Virus record (IMG/VR): IMGVR_UViG_3300036791_001578
Span: 1 to 64,000 of that record
Length of the DNA: 64,000 nucleotides
DNA from: a virus
Reading direction: 5' to 3' (one strand)
The notes under the pieces are model-generated. The model was not told the DNA's origin. It was given only the letters and a program-made list of their open reading frames with translations, and did no database searches. The translations under genes and the position numbers were made by a program. Positions 7,120-15,333 of this stretch are shown piece after piece. The first letter of the stretch is position 1; the number at the start of each line of letters is the position of its first letter.

Positions 7120-9542
7120 GCAGGGATTCCGGTCATTGCCGCGGGATTAGCCGTCGGGGGCGGTGGGCCGCCGGGAATGCCACCAATGCCTCGGCTGGCG
7201 TGCGGCGGTACAGGAGGTTGAGCCGCGCTTGGGCCGGTGTAACCAGGCGGCATCGGACCGGTGCCTTGAGCGGCGGCAGCGGCTTGGGCTTTGGATCTAG
7301 CATCCAAAATTTGACTAAACACTTGATGGGCCTGGGTGAGTTGCTGTACGAGAGGCTGCAACTGTTTGGTCCTTTTCGTACGGGCGGCACCCGCCTTGGT
7401 CGATGAAGGCTTTTTGTCTTCGGCCTGCGCGTGCGCGTCCCCGTGCATCAACGCGAGATTCATCGTGTTCAATTCCTGCTCTGGGATTACTTCCGGCGGG
7501 ACTGAACGCATGGTGTTGAGCGAACCCTGCACCTTCTGGTTTAGCGCGGTCAGGTGCTGAATATGATCGTCGCGATCGCTGACCGGTATGGCTTGCCCCT
7601 GCGTCATATCAACCCATTCGCTGTATTGCTGACGCTGCTCTTCCAAGTTGGTCGACATCGCCGGATCGCCGGCAAATAAATATTTGGCTCTCCGGTGCCC
7701 GATCATGGCGGCACCACAATCGAAATTTAACTTTCCTTGGTCCCAGTACGGATTGCCTTGAGCGACTTGTCCGAATTGCAAAAGTTTCGCGTCTTCAACC
7801 GAGCCAACGTTCGTGTTGTACTCGGTCGCCGGCGTATGAGCCAAAAGTAAGATTTCCTCCGCGGCTAGGCCTCCATCGAGCAGTTCAACAACGGTCTGGA
7901 CCGCGTCTCCGTCCGCACGTCCCAGCTCCGGCGCAACCGAATAAGTCTCTTCCGCTGCCGGGTCGACTTTGCGGAGCAATTCCATCATGTCTTCGTCGAC
8001 CAGTTTGATTCCGCTAGCCGAGGCAATGTCTCGCGCTTCGGTGAAGGCAAGTGCCGCCTTGATATTCAAGGGCGAGAAGATCCGGCGCTGCATCTGGCTG
8101 ACCAAGTGCGTGAATTGGTTCCAGAATCGGTTCAATATTCCCTGCTTAATTTCCTCTTCTCTGGTCGCATCGATCGTGGCTTCGGTAGCTGTCGTCTGGC
8201 TTTGTCCGTTGTTCTGAATTTGTTCGGGCATGAAGGTGCCGGCGATGATTTCCGCGATCGCGGTTAACTTGGCATCGAGGCCCTGAATAGCTTCTGGATT
8301 AAATTGAAGCTGTTGCGCCATCAATTCGAATCCTTTGGGCAGAATCAAGAAAGGCGAGAGCACCTTGGGCTGCAAAAAAGGGATGTCTTTTTCTTCGGCA
8401 GTACCTATCAAAAGTCCAGCGATGTACTGCTGATCGAAGTACAAATTGCGCTCGCGCTCAATCGAGGTTGCAATGTTGACAAGTAATCTCCCTAATCCTT
8501 TGCTACCAAACAGCCGATCGTTGCCCGCCTGGAACGTAAACAACGTGATCAAATCCTCCATTCGCTCGGTGATATCGTCGCCGTAAAAGAGCTCGTCTCC
8601 GCCGCCGGTGTCGTCTTCGCTTTGCGGTGGCGTGTCCCGGCCACCCATAGTCGAGTTGTTGCGGTTGACCCACCAGTGATCGACTCCGCCATCGTAGGTC
8701 CTAACAAAAACGTGGACCGTTTGGACCATCTTCGAAGCCCTATGCCAGCTGAAGTAAAGACTCCCCTCTCGTGCCATGTCGGAGAGCTGACGCGGATCGC
8801 TCGGCAAGTCTTCTCGCGGCGGCATCGCGTGCTCGATGGCCTTTTTCAAGTTCTCGACGTTGAAGCCGGCCTTTTCGGTCGTCTCTTCCTCATCAAGTAA
8901 GCTCACCAGTTCATGGATGTAGAAATCCTGCTGGACGCAGAAACAGTCCAAGCGGTGAACGTCCTGCGAAGTCTGCTCGTCAAAATAAATATCTTCCTGC
9001 CGATAGGTCCGCGGGCGCCAGTTGTGTTCGTCGAGATTCAGCGCTGCCGTATAGCCTTGCAGCACATTTTCTGTGGCTACGCGCTGGACGAAGTCCGTCC
9101 ACCCAGGCCACCGGCGCAGGAGCTCGGTCGTCTTCTCTTGGAATAAATCCGTCTTGCCGGCGTAATCGTCGTAGCTGTCTGGCAGCTCGGCTGCGGTCAA
9201 GTATTTGATATCGTGGATCGCCTGACAAAACCGAGGTTGCACCCGGTCGACGATCGAAGAGAGAAATTGAGTTGAAGTATTGCTGCGCCAGCCCTGATTC
9301 TGATCGTCTAGTTCGCGCTGATCGTACGGTGGTTTTCCGTTATAGACATCTTGGATAATTTTGTTGCGAGTAGCTCTCGCTCGGTTCTGCTTCTTAAAGC
9401 GCAAAAACAAGGCGTAAGCCTGTTGGGCGCTATTGATCGGCTTATTCTGCGGCCTCCCCGTCTCGCTTAAATCGGGCGGGCTGAATTGCCCAATTCCAGC
9501 GTTCGAATCATAGGGGGGCGCACTTTTGGTCTTTGTGGCCAT
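7116..9542 (-). CDS. Portal protein (podovirus-like)
   Basis: An 808-residue product with the features of long portal proteins. An N-terminal helical region contains a Y-N-G-K-P-P-Y motif and W-R-S-N-T-S-T. It is followed by a wing region, a central LITLFTFQAGNDRLFGSKGL segment, the stem-like PEQIQNNGQSQTTATEATID and EEEIKQGILNRFWNQFTHLV helices, and a glutamine/alanine/proline-rich C-terminal barrel-like tail ending in TGIPA. The portal forms the dodecameric DNA-entry vertex that docks the terminase. It heads a four-gene leftward operon with overlapping stops and starts. The portal call is strong from organisation and sequence style; the exact family is not assigned. Confidence 0.78.
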   Translation of the reverse strand: MATKTKSAPPYDSNAGIGQFSPPDLSETGRPQNKPINSAQQAYALFLRFKKQNRARATRNKIIQDVYNGKPPYDQRELDDQNQGWRSNTSTQFLSSIVDRVQPRFCQAIHDIKYLTAAELPDSYDDYAGKTDLFQEKTTELLRRWPGWTDFVQRVATENVLQGYTAALNLDEHNWRPRTYRQEDIYFDEQTSQDVHRLDCFCVQQDFYIHELVSLLDEEETTEKAGFNVENLKKAIEHAMPPREDLPSDPRQLSDMAREGSLYFSWHRASKMVQTVHVFVRTYDGGVDHWWVNRNNSTMGGRDTPPQSEDDTGGGDELFYGDDITERMEDLITLFTFQAGNDRLFGSKGLGRLLVNIATSIERERNLYFDQQYIAGLLIGTAEEKDIPFLQPKVLSPFLILPKGFELMAQQLQFNPEAIQGLDAKLTAIAEIIAGTFMPEQIQNNGQSQTTATEATIDATREEEIKQGILNRFWNQFTHLVSQMQRRIFSPLNIKAALAFTEARDIASASGIKLVDEDMMELLRKVDPAAEETYSVAPELGRADGDAVQTVVELLDGGLAAEEILLLAHTPATEYNTNVGSVEDAKLLQFGQVAQGNPYWDQGKLNFDCGAAMIGHRRAKYLFAGDPAMSTNLEEQRQQYSEWVDMTQGQAIPVSDRDDHIQHLTALNQKVQGSLNTMRSVPPEVIPEQELNTMNLALMHGDAHAQAEDKKPSSTKAGAARTKRTKQLQPLVQQLTQAHQVFSQILDARSKAQAAAAAQGTGPMPPGYTGPSAAQPPVPPHASRGIGGIPGGPPPPTANPAAMTGIPA

Positions 9543-9595
9543 CGGACTCGCAATCCAATGGCGATTTTGCTCGCGCCTTTAACACAAAGCAAGGG

Positions 9596-10255
9596 CTAAG
9601 AACTAACCGCGGCTTCGGTTAGCTTCCAGCATTCGGGCGGAGGCGTGCCCCGCGGCTTGGAATAATCTTGTTCTAGCCACACACTCAACTCGAGTAACGT
9701 GCCGTAGCTGACGCAGTAACGGAGCTTTTTATCGAGCGCGGTCGAATGCGTTCCGCGGATTAAGGTCGCTCGCCGGATCGCGTTATCGTTGCAAGGTGCG
9801 CAGCCGGTGCGCCAGCTGCGATTCAAGGGACATTCCACGCAGATTCGAGCGCGTTCATGGGCGCGAGCTTGATCGATCCACCTTAATTCTTCTTGCTGTC
9901 CGAGGCCGGTGATCCAGTCTTCGATTCTGGTGAGGGGTCGCCGGTAATCGACTCGCTGGATTGGTCCTGGCCATTTGCCTTCGGCCATGAGCTGCAACTG
10001 TGCGCGAGAGCCGGTGCAAGAATGTGGCCACCGGCCACAAAGATAAAAAGTGATATCGTGCTCAACTTGTTCCTTAGTGGCGGTGCCGATCGCCACGATC
10101 TCTAAATTGTTTAGCCTGAAACGCAAAACGAAATCGAGCAGCTGAGTGTAAGTCGCTGCTTCGATTCGCTGATGCTTTGGGCGTTGCGGGCTGGATGTCA
10201 ACTTCTGCATGAAGTGCCATCCTCCCGGTGGCACAACGCCCTCCACCACCCTCAC
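9596..10255 (-). CDS. Cysteine-motif protein of unknown function
   Basis: Up to 219 residues from GTG 10255 (GTGA overlap with the upstream stop), or 204 from ATG 10210 (MQKLTSSPQRPKHQRIEAAT). Residues about 140-160 contain C-V-E-C-P-L-N-x-x-W-R-T-G-C-A-P-C, a likely zinc-binding knuckle. I know similar C-x-x-C-P ... G-C-x-x-C segments from phage proteins near portal genes. Function unknown. Confidence 0.6.
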   Translation of the reverse strand: MRVVEGVVPPGGWHFMQKLTSSPQRPKHQRIEAATYTQLLDFVLRFRLNNLEIVAIGTATKEQVEHDITFYLCGRWPHSCTGSRAQLQLMAEGKWPGPIQRVDYRRPLTRIEDWITGLGQQEELRWIDQARAHERARICVECPLNRSWRTGCAPCNDNAIRRATLIRGTHSTALDKKLRYCVSYGTLLELSVWLEQDYSKPRGTPPPECWKLTEAAVSS

Positions 10256-10842
10256 TGTTGAGCCTCCTCAATGGAATCAGATTCTTGTTTCTCCTCTTTC
10301 CAGAGTTTCTGAGCGGCAATGTCGTAGATTGTTCTACGACAGACTCCAAACATCTCTACAAGCTCTCCCCTGAATCCAACCAGCCAAAGTAATCGAATCC
10401 TGCGGGCCTTCTCCAATGTGATCTTGGTGCTTCGACGATTCCGCGATTGTTCGATAGGGGTTCCCCATTTGCAATTTTCTGGGGTATAACCTTTTGAGTT
10501 GTCTATGCGTTCGACCGAAATACGGGGTCCCTTCGGTTTTGGACCCATATCTTCAAAGAATGCTTCAAAATTAGACCAGCGCTCGCAAACCGTAATTCCA
10601 CGACCACCCCAATCTTTATAACCAGGGCAGGTAGGATCCGAGCATCGCCGTCTCAATGATCTCCAAGACTGATATTCCGGTGTCCTACTACGACTATGAG
10701 TTTTGACGGTGTCTCGTCCACAATCGAAGCAGCAAAATCTTCGCGACTGGAAATTGACTACCGATTCGCGCTGGCCTCGCACAAAAACATTCCCGCAGGC
10801 CTCGCATGATTTACTGAAAGTTTCGATCTTCCTCATCGCCAA
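10252..10842 (-). CDS. Homing-endonuclease-like protein with zinc knuckles and HTH
   Basis: A 196-residue product. Its N-terminus has C-E-A-C-G ... C-C-F-D-C zinc-ribbon pairs. The centre has YQSWRSLRRRCSDPTCPGY, DWGGRGITVCERW, ISVERIDNSKGYTPENCKW and EQSRNRRSTK, a set common in free-standing phage homing-endonuclease-like proteins. The last 60 residues form an HTH (ARRIRLLWLVGFRG then MFGVCRRTIYDIA). It probably recognises DNA and may move as a selfish gene; nuclease activity is inferred from family recall only. Confidence 0.65.
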   Translation of the reverse strand: MAMRKIETFSKSCEACGNVFVRGQRESVVNFQSRRFCCFDCGRDTVKTHSRSRTPEYQSWRSLRRRCSDPTCPGYKDWGGRGITVCERWSNFEAFFEDMGPKPKGPRISVERIDNSKGYTPENCKWGTPIEQSRNRRSTKITLEKARRIRLLWLVGFRGELVEMFGVCRRTIYDIAAQKLWKEEKQESDSIEEAQQ

Positions 10843-10864
10843 CGATGCAGTCCCTCAGTGACCC

Positions 10865-11095
10865 TCATCGATTGCCGTGGTAATCGTCAGTGCCTTTGGC
10901 GTCGAGATTTTTGAACTCAGGGTCAAAGGGAGCTCGGTCGTACCAGGGTTCGCTGTAGACTTTGAGCTTTGGCGCTGGACCTGGGACCGGCTTGGTATCG
11001 TCTCGAGTAATCGTCTCGTGTTTGGTAAACCCGGTGCGGGTAACGCTGTCTTTGAGAGCGGCTTTGTCGCCGCCCCAATCTCCACTTTTAGCCAT
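10865..11095 (-). CDS. Small hydrophilic protein
   Basis: A 76-residue product, MAKSGDWGGDKAALKDSVTR..., rich in glycine, proline and charge, with GFTKHETITRDDTK. It resembles its upstream neighbour in its MAK start and low-complexity style. It may be a minor virion or decoration protein. A competing 117-residue ORF in another frame (10855-11208) looks like a shadow. Confidence 0.55.
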   Translation of the reverse strand: MAKSGDWGGDKAALKDSVTRTGFTKHETITRDDTKPVPGPAPKLKVYSEPWYDRAPFDPEFKNLDAKGTDDYHGNR

Positions 11096-11110
11096 AAAAT
11101 ATTCCTTGGT

Positions 11111-11389
11111 TTATTCCTTGAAGGCTTTGTAGCCGTGCGGATTAGGCAGGCTACCTTCGCGCTCATGGAAGGCTGGATGATCCTCGTTGCGGTTGCCGCC
11201 AGGACCACTCGGGCCGGTCTTAAATGGGCTCAGTTCAGTCACGTTGCGGCTGGCCGTGTCGATATTGACGTTGGGCGTAAAGCCTTCGCGAACGTGCTCT
11301 TTACTCGTACTTCCACCGATGCTCGTCGAGCCAGTGTCGCCCTTCTTAAAGGGAGTTAATTCACCTGTTCCAACTTTCGCTTTTGCCAT
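11111..11389 (-). CDS. Small hydrophilic repeat-like protein
   Basis: A 92-residue product, MAKAKVGTGELTPFKKGDTG..., with two copies of an E-L-(T/S)-P-F-K-(K/T)-G motif (residues about 10-17 and 52-59). Glycine/serine/threonine-rich and probably disordered. It lies between two structural-type genes on the same strand. Function unknown. Confidence 0.6.
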   Translation of the reverse strand: MAKAKVGTGELTPFKKGDTGSTSIGGSTSKEHVREGFTPNVNIDTASRNVTELSPFKTGPSGPGGNRNEDHPAFHEREGSLPNPHGYKAFKE

Positions 11390-11404
11390 AGGACTTGGAA
11401 ATTT

Positions 11405-13438
11405 CTACATGATTTGAGGAAAGGCATTGCCGTAAGTGTTCGTCGCCCATTGCAGCTGAATGGTGCTGTGAGGATAACGCGAGCGCCATTCGTCGTCGAG
11501 CATATCGACAGCGAGATTGAGCTGATCCATCGCGATCTGCACGGGTGCCGTGGGCATAAAGGGCGAAGCGTTGGTGCCACCGCCGCCGGTCCGCATGGTC
11601 GCCACTGCGGTCATTGCCAGAATCACCGCTTCTCGCGAACGAACGTGAATCGGATCGGTAAGCTGCGAAATCTTGAGCCAGTTTTTCTTGTATCGCACCC
11701 GTACCCGTTTACACATGACGCCAATTCGGATCAGCCGGTACATGGGCTCAGTGTCCCAAGGCCAATACATCGAGATGAACTGGGTCTGCGGCGGTGCCCA
11801 GCCGTTGCTCGTGGGCGGTTCCATCGCGTTAGCCGCAAATAAATTGATGAATCCGTAGGTCGGATCTTTGCTGATCCGGTCGATCTGATCAAAAACGTAA
11901 GGGGCTGGTTTCCACCGGTTCAGATAACAACCGATGTCAACGCCCCAGTGGCCGCTAGAATCGCATACCGGGACGCCGGCGAGATAACCGTAGACGGTCA
12001 ACCGGGCTCCATTGTCCTGGCCTAACTCGGGCTGCGCAATCAACTTGGCCGGCCCTTTTAAACGGAAGGCCAAGGGCGTTGAGCTGACCTCCTCCCAACC
12101 TTTGGCTAAGCGGTTCGAACCGTTGATTGAGACCGGGCTGCAATTGCCGACTCCGTAGGTCGGGGCAGTGACGCCGCGATTCTGATTGGCCGCTAGTGCT
12201 GGCCAGGGTTGCCAGTTCTCAGGGTCCTGCTCGAGGTCGCCGAATTCGCCACTGCCGGCGTAACTGAATTCGAACCAGGGCGAATGATACGCTCCGATAG
12301 TCCGGTTAACGTTTAGCGCTAAAATCGTGTCAACGTAGCGAGGCAGCGCCACATAATAATCGTTGTCGGCCCGCATCGTGACGACGCCCACTAGTGAGTC
12401 CCAGTACTGACATTTGTTGTACAGAATTTCGAGCGTCGAAGTGATCCGATCAAAAACTCGCTGTCGTCCGATAAATCCAAAAATGCGACAGGCGTCATCG
12501 AAAACATCCGCCACAATAACCGTGTCGCGCTGGCCGATTGTCAGGTTGAGCGCGGTCGTAACTTCGCTAGCGCCGGCGGCTGCTGCGTACTGAGTGCGAG
12601 CGGCCTGCTCCTCATTGAGATAGGTGATTGCCTGCTGCTCAGCAGCTTGGCCGATATCAAAATGAACATCGTCGTAGTACTTAATCGCCTGACACTGCAT
12701 GATCACCGCTTGGGCACTATTGAGCGGGATGACATCAAGCAGGCTCGCAATTTTTATTGTCTTGCGGCGAGCGAGCATTCGCACCCAAACCGCTTTCTGC
12801 GAAAGCTTAATACAGCTGAACTCTGGAAAAGTGACGTTAGGATAGTAATGAGCTAGCGCGTAATTGCCCCCATACAATGTCACCGTGCCCACCGTAAGCG
12901 GTTTAACGACTTCGATGACTCCATACACCGTTTGAGCACTCGAGACGACCGTGGCGCCCGAGGGCGTGATTGGCAGGGTCGTTACGTAATCGCTCCGGCT
13001 GCGTCCCCGAACCTTGATCGAGAGAGTGAGATTTACGTCAGCTTCCGAATCGCTCGAGGCCGAGAGCGTTTGGCCCCCTCTGGGGAACCGCCTTTGGATG
13101 GGGCTGGTGAGCCGGTCCTGCCAGCTCCAGCCGGCTTCCAGATCAGAAGAGCCAGGACCATTTTGGGTGAACTCATAGAGCGGCGAATGGCTGAACGCAG
13201 GGTTGCCGTTGATGTTGATTTTAAGTGGCTTTTCAACTTGGTAAGGGAGAAAAATATAAAAGTCCTGTTGCACCGGCAGGTCCAAATAGATCTGCAAGGG
13301 ATCAAAGGTAAGGGAGCTTGAACAGGCCTTGCGAGCTAAAGTTTCGACCGCCCGCGTCAGTATGCTAAAAAGATAAGGCTGATCGCAACGCCCAACACAT
13401 TGCTGGACCTCCCCTATAATATCTTGCACCACAATCAT
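11405..13438 (-). CDS. Large structural protein with an internal duplication
   Basis: A 677-residue product. Residues 1-110 and about 310-425 are related. Both have a short N-terminal strand (VVQDI / VIVADV), a helix with T-x-x-(V/L)-E-x-L, a D-x-L strand, Y-x-x-LP-x-x-V, L-N-I-N or L-N-V-N, H-S-P-(L/W)-(Y/F)-E-F and then DLE before W-x-W-Q or W-Q-P-W. This points to a tandem domain duplication. There is no catalytic motif. Its place between capsid-side and portal-side genes suggests a head-tail connector, tail tube or other virion component. Confidence 0.65.
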   Translation of the reverse strand: MIVVQDIIGEVQQCVGRCDQPYLFSILTRAVETLARKACSSSLTFDPLQIYLDLPVQQDFYIFLPYQVEKPLKININGNPAFSHSPLYEFTQNGPGSSDLEAGWSWQDRLTSPIQRRFPRGGQTLSASSDSEADVNLTLSIKVRGRSRSDYVTTLPITPSGATVVSSAQTVYGVIEVVKPLTVGTVTLYGGNYALAHYYPNVTFPEFSCIKLSQKAVWVRMLARRKTIKIASLLDVIPLNSAQAVIMQCQAIKYYDDVHFDIGQAAEQQAITYLNEEQAARTQYAAAAGASEVTTALNLTIGQRDTVIVADVFDDACRIFGFIGRQRVFDRITSTLEILYNKCQYWDSLVGVVTMRADNDYYVALPRYVDTILALNVNRTIGAYHSPWFEFSYAGSGEFGDLEQDPENWQPWPALAANQNRGVTAPTYGVGNCSPVSINGSNRLAKGWEEVSSTPLAFRLKGPAKLIAQPELGQDNGARLTVYGYLAGVPVCDSSGHWGVDIGCYLNRWKPAPYVFDQIDRISKDPTYGFINLFAANAMEPPTSNGWAPPQTQFISMYWPWDTEPMYRLIRIGVMCKRVRVRYKKNWLKISQLTDPIHVRSREAVILAMTAVATMRTGGGGTNASPFMPTAPVQIAMDQLNLAVDMLDDEWRSRYPHSTIQLQWATNTYGNAFPQIM

Positions 13439-13615
13439 TCAGAGCTTCTTTAGCGTTTTTGCCAGTCTTGCGCGTTGTCCGATTTTGCCGCCCTTTTCAG
13501 CGGCTGCTGCAAGCTTCTTTGCCGGAATAGGTTTGCCCGGTTTCGCACCCAGATCTTTCCTTAACGCGCCAGGATGCTTTATCGCACCGGCAATCCATTT
13601 CTTTTTTTCCGCCAT
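13439..13615 (-). CDS. Small basic phage protein (KKWIAGAIKHPGALRK type)
   Basis: A 58-residue frame from ATG 13615 to TGA 13439. The product MAEKKKWIAGAIKHPGALRK... continues with LGAKPGKPIPAKKLAAAA and ends with RARLAKTLKKL. I recognise this as a common short phage protein with a conserved W-I-x-x-A-I-x-x-P-G-A-L core and a lysine-rich C-terminus; its role is not known. It ends one base before the next start. Confidence 0.75.
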   Translation of the reverse strand: MAEKKKWIAGAIKHPGALRKDLGAKPGKPIPAKKLAAAAEKGGKIGQRARLAKTLKKL

Positions 13616-13617
13616 TT

Positions 13618-13971
13618 TTAGTCTTTCTCCTTTTTCTCCTCTTTCTTAGAGGCAACCTCCTTATCGTGCTTATCCATCGCTTCGTCGATCTCGTCGCGAG
13701 CAGACTTCTTTTTGCCGTTTCCGCCTTTGCCGTTGTGATCGAAGTGATGGACGTCCAGATCGTAGGAATGTTCCTCTTTGCCGCCGCGATCGTCGACGGT
13801 GTGGCCGCGGCATTTGCCCTTGATACCGGCTTCGAAATCTTTGCCGCCTTCAAGGCCTTCAATCGGTTTACTCAAACCCCTGATCATGAGGCTGGGCGCA
13901 ATCTCACCATCGCCTTCGTCCGAAGCTTTGAGGATCTTATCAAGTGATTCTCTTTTGCGAGTTACTTTCAT
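13618..13971 (-). CDS. Charged protein, possibly a virion or DNA-associated protein
   Basis: A 117-residue product starting MKVTRKRESLDKILKASDEG. A middle section, FEAGIKGKCRGHTVDDR, precedes a very charged lysine/glutamate tail. It overlaps the upstream secreted-protein gene by four bases. No known domain. Confidence 0.6.
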   Translation of the reverse strand: MKVTRKRESLDKILKASDEGDGEIAPSLMIRGLSKPIEGLEGGKDFEAGIKGKCRGHTVDDRGGKEEHSYDLDVHHFDHNGKGGNGKKKSARDEIDEAMDKHDKEVASKKEEKKEKD

Positions 13972-14258
13972 TCAGCGTGAGCTTTTATCTTGTTCTTATA
14001 ACGTTCGAAAATGATTTCCCGCACTGCCTTGAAGTCAAAGTGCGGCCATTCCACGATTGCCCCACCCCTAAAGACTAGCTTCAGATCATGTTCGGTTGGC
14101 GTGACATTGATCAAAACTTCATTTTCCTCAGAATTCTTGGTCTCAAACTTCCGCGAATCGATCTCGATCCTGGCGATCGCCAACCCGGTACTATTAACAA
14201 AAAGTACATTGTTTTGGGCTAAACCGACGAAAGCGAATATCGCTAATAGCCATCGCAT
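13968..14258 (-). CDS. Small protein with an N-terminal signal or membrane anchor
   Basis: A 96-residue product whose first residues (MRWLLAIFAFVGLAQNN) form a hydrophobic export signal or membrane anchor. The rest alternates beta strands (VLFVNSTGLAIARIEI, LKLVFRGGAIVEW) and ends in a basic helix. Probably periplasmic or membrane-associated in the host during infection. Function unknown. Confidence 0.6.
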   Translation of the reverse strand: MRWLLAIFAFVGLAQNNVLFVNSTGLAIARIEIDSRKFETKNSEENEVLINVTPTEHDLKLVFRGGAIVEWPHFDFKAVREIIFERYKNKIKAHAE

Positions 14259-14267
14259 GGAAGGTGG

Positions 14268-14468
14268 TCATTTCTTCCTGCGGTAACCGCCCTTCGGCTT
14301 TTTCGCGATGTTGTGCAGGTCGCGGGGCGCGATGTCTCGGGCGATCTGACCGGCTGCGGTCTTGCTCGTCTTTCCGCTCTCCTGCATCCCTCGAGCAGTC
14401 CCGAATAAGCGCTGTTGCGCCGGCGTGATTTTGTGACCTTTGACGGTTCCTTTGGCTTTCCCAGGCAT
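14268..14468 (-). CDS. Small basic protein
   Basis: A 66-residue, strongly basic product, MPGKAKGTVKGHKITPAQQR..., with LFGTARGMQESGKTSK and a GGYRRKK tail. It resembles small phage proteins that share an I-T-x-A-Q-Q-R-L-F-G motif and are encoded near structural genes. A nucleic-acid or virion-binding role is possible. Confidence 0.65.
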   Translation of the reverse strand: MPGKAKGTVKGHKITPAQQRLFGTARGMQESGKTSKTAAGQIARDIAPRDLHNIAKKPKGGYRRKK

Positions 14469-14477
14469 TAGAGTTCC

Positions 14478-14825
14478 TTACTTGTCGAAGATGATTTGCA
14501 GTGCTGCCTTGAGCCTAGCTTCGACTTTGGTCAGCTCGTGGCTTCGCCCTCGATTAAACCCTAAAAGGTATACCTGCATCAAGGCGGTTAATCCTTTGAG
14601 GTCGAAAGATAAGAGGTTCGCATCAAAAGAAAATAATTCCTGCCCGGTGGACAGCCACAGGCGCACTAAGCCGTTTTCGCTGGTCGCGTAATTGCCGCTG
14701 TCTAAGTTCAGCCGCTGTTCGAAAGGCGGTGGCAGCGGCAATTGATCGGCCCTTGGTTTTTCTGGTTGCGCTCCGTTCTCTGCTAGCACTTCAACCAGCG
14801 GTCGGCCTTTGCGGTTATTTGTCAT
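14478..14825 (-). CDS. Unknown 115-residue protein
   Basis: ATG 14825 (MTNNRKGRPLVEVLAENGAQ) is preferred over 14846 because a GGAGGA ribosome site lies at the right distance upstream. The product has LPPPFEQRLNL and ANLLSFDLKGLTALMQVYL, suggesting helices. It overlaps the upstream gene's stop by eleven bases. Confidence 0.6.
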   Translation of the reverse strand: MTNNRKGRPLVEVLAENGAQPEKPRADQLPLPPPFEQRLNLDSGNYATSENGLVRLWLSTGQELFSFDANLLSFDLKGLTALMQVYLLGFNRGRSHELTKVEARLKAALQIIFDK

Positions 14826-15078
14826 AGACTGAAATTCCTCCATCATAAGCTTGAATTGCTTTACCCAATCTCATTGAAGCGTCTTCAATATGCCTGAAAC
14901 TCAGCAGGATGTTTGCCTTCATCTCGGCATCCTGACCTTCGAATTCCTCGGGTAGAAGGAACGATGCCGACTTGTGTAACTCTTTCACTTCGTTCCCCAC
15001 AAGTTTAAGCTTGCGACGCAAGACTTGGGCTTGTTCGTCAAAGGTAACAGGGGTGAGCTGTTCCTGAGTTGAGCTCAT
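14815..15078 (-). CDS. Unknown helical 87-residue protein
   Basis: Starts MSSTQEQLTPVTFDEQAQVL. It is largely helical, with an amphipathic region (LVGNEVKELHKSASFLL) and ends GGISVYDK. Its promoter region carries an inverted repeat at 15083-15100. Function unknown. Confidence 0.65.
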   Translation of the reverse strand: MSSTQEQLTPVTFDEQAQVLRRKLKLVGNEVKELHKSASFLLPEEFEGQDAEMKANILLSFRHIEDASMRLGKAIQAYDGGISVYDK

Positions 15079-15082
15079 AATA

Positions 15083-15100
15083 ATGCCATAATTTTGGCAT
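15083..15100. promoter_or_regulatory. Operator-like inverted repeat
   Basis: ATGCCA-N6-TGGCAT with an AT-rich spacer lies five bases upstream of the start at 15078. A TATAAAG sequence reading leftward lies just outside it, near 15110-15120. The arrangement suits a repressor site over a leftward promoter; the regulator is unknown. Confidence 0.4.
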
Positions 15101-15129
15101 AACTTTAGGTCTTTATAATGTAGGACTCT

Positions 15130-15324
15130 TCAATTTGGGGGATTCGTGGATTCATAGTGGGGTACTGTGTCATTTGCCCGGTGGAGCATGGCGCGAATAA
15201 GGTAATCCGAATAACGTCGACCGCCGCTTTTGAGAATGGCTTCTAAAATCTGTCGTTCAAATTTGCGTCGGACCCGCTCTGTTTGGGTTAAACAGATACC
15301 TGCTGTGGAGGGGCAGCATTTCAT
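15130..15324 (-). CDS. Small basic protein, possible DNA-binding
   Basis: A 64-residue product with a helix TERVRRKFERQILEAILKSG and a second helix YSDYLIRAMLHRAND. The start MKCCPSTAGIC is cysteine-rich and a later start is possible. It lies between a fibre gene and an operator-bearing promoter. Moderate support only. Confidence 0.45.
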   Translation of the reverse strand: MKCCPSTAGICLTQTERVRRKFERQILEAILKSGGRRYSDYLIRAMLHRANDTVPHYESTNPPN

Positions 15325-15333
15325 CTCATAATT

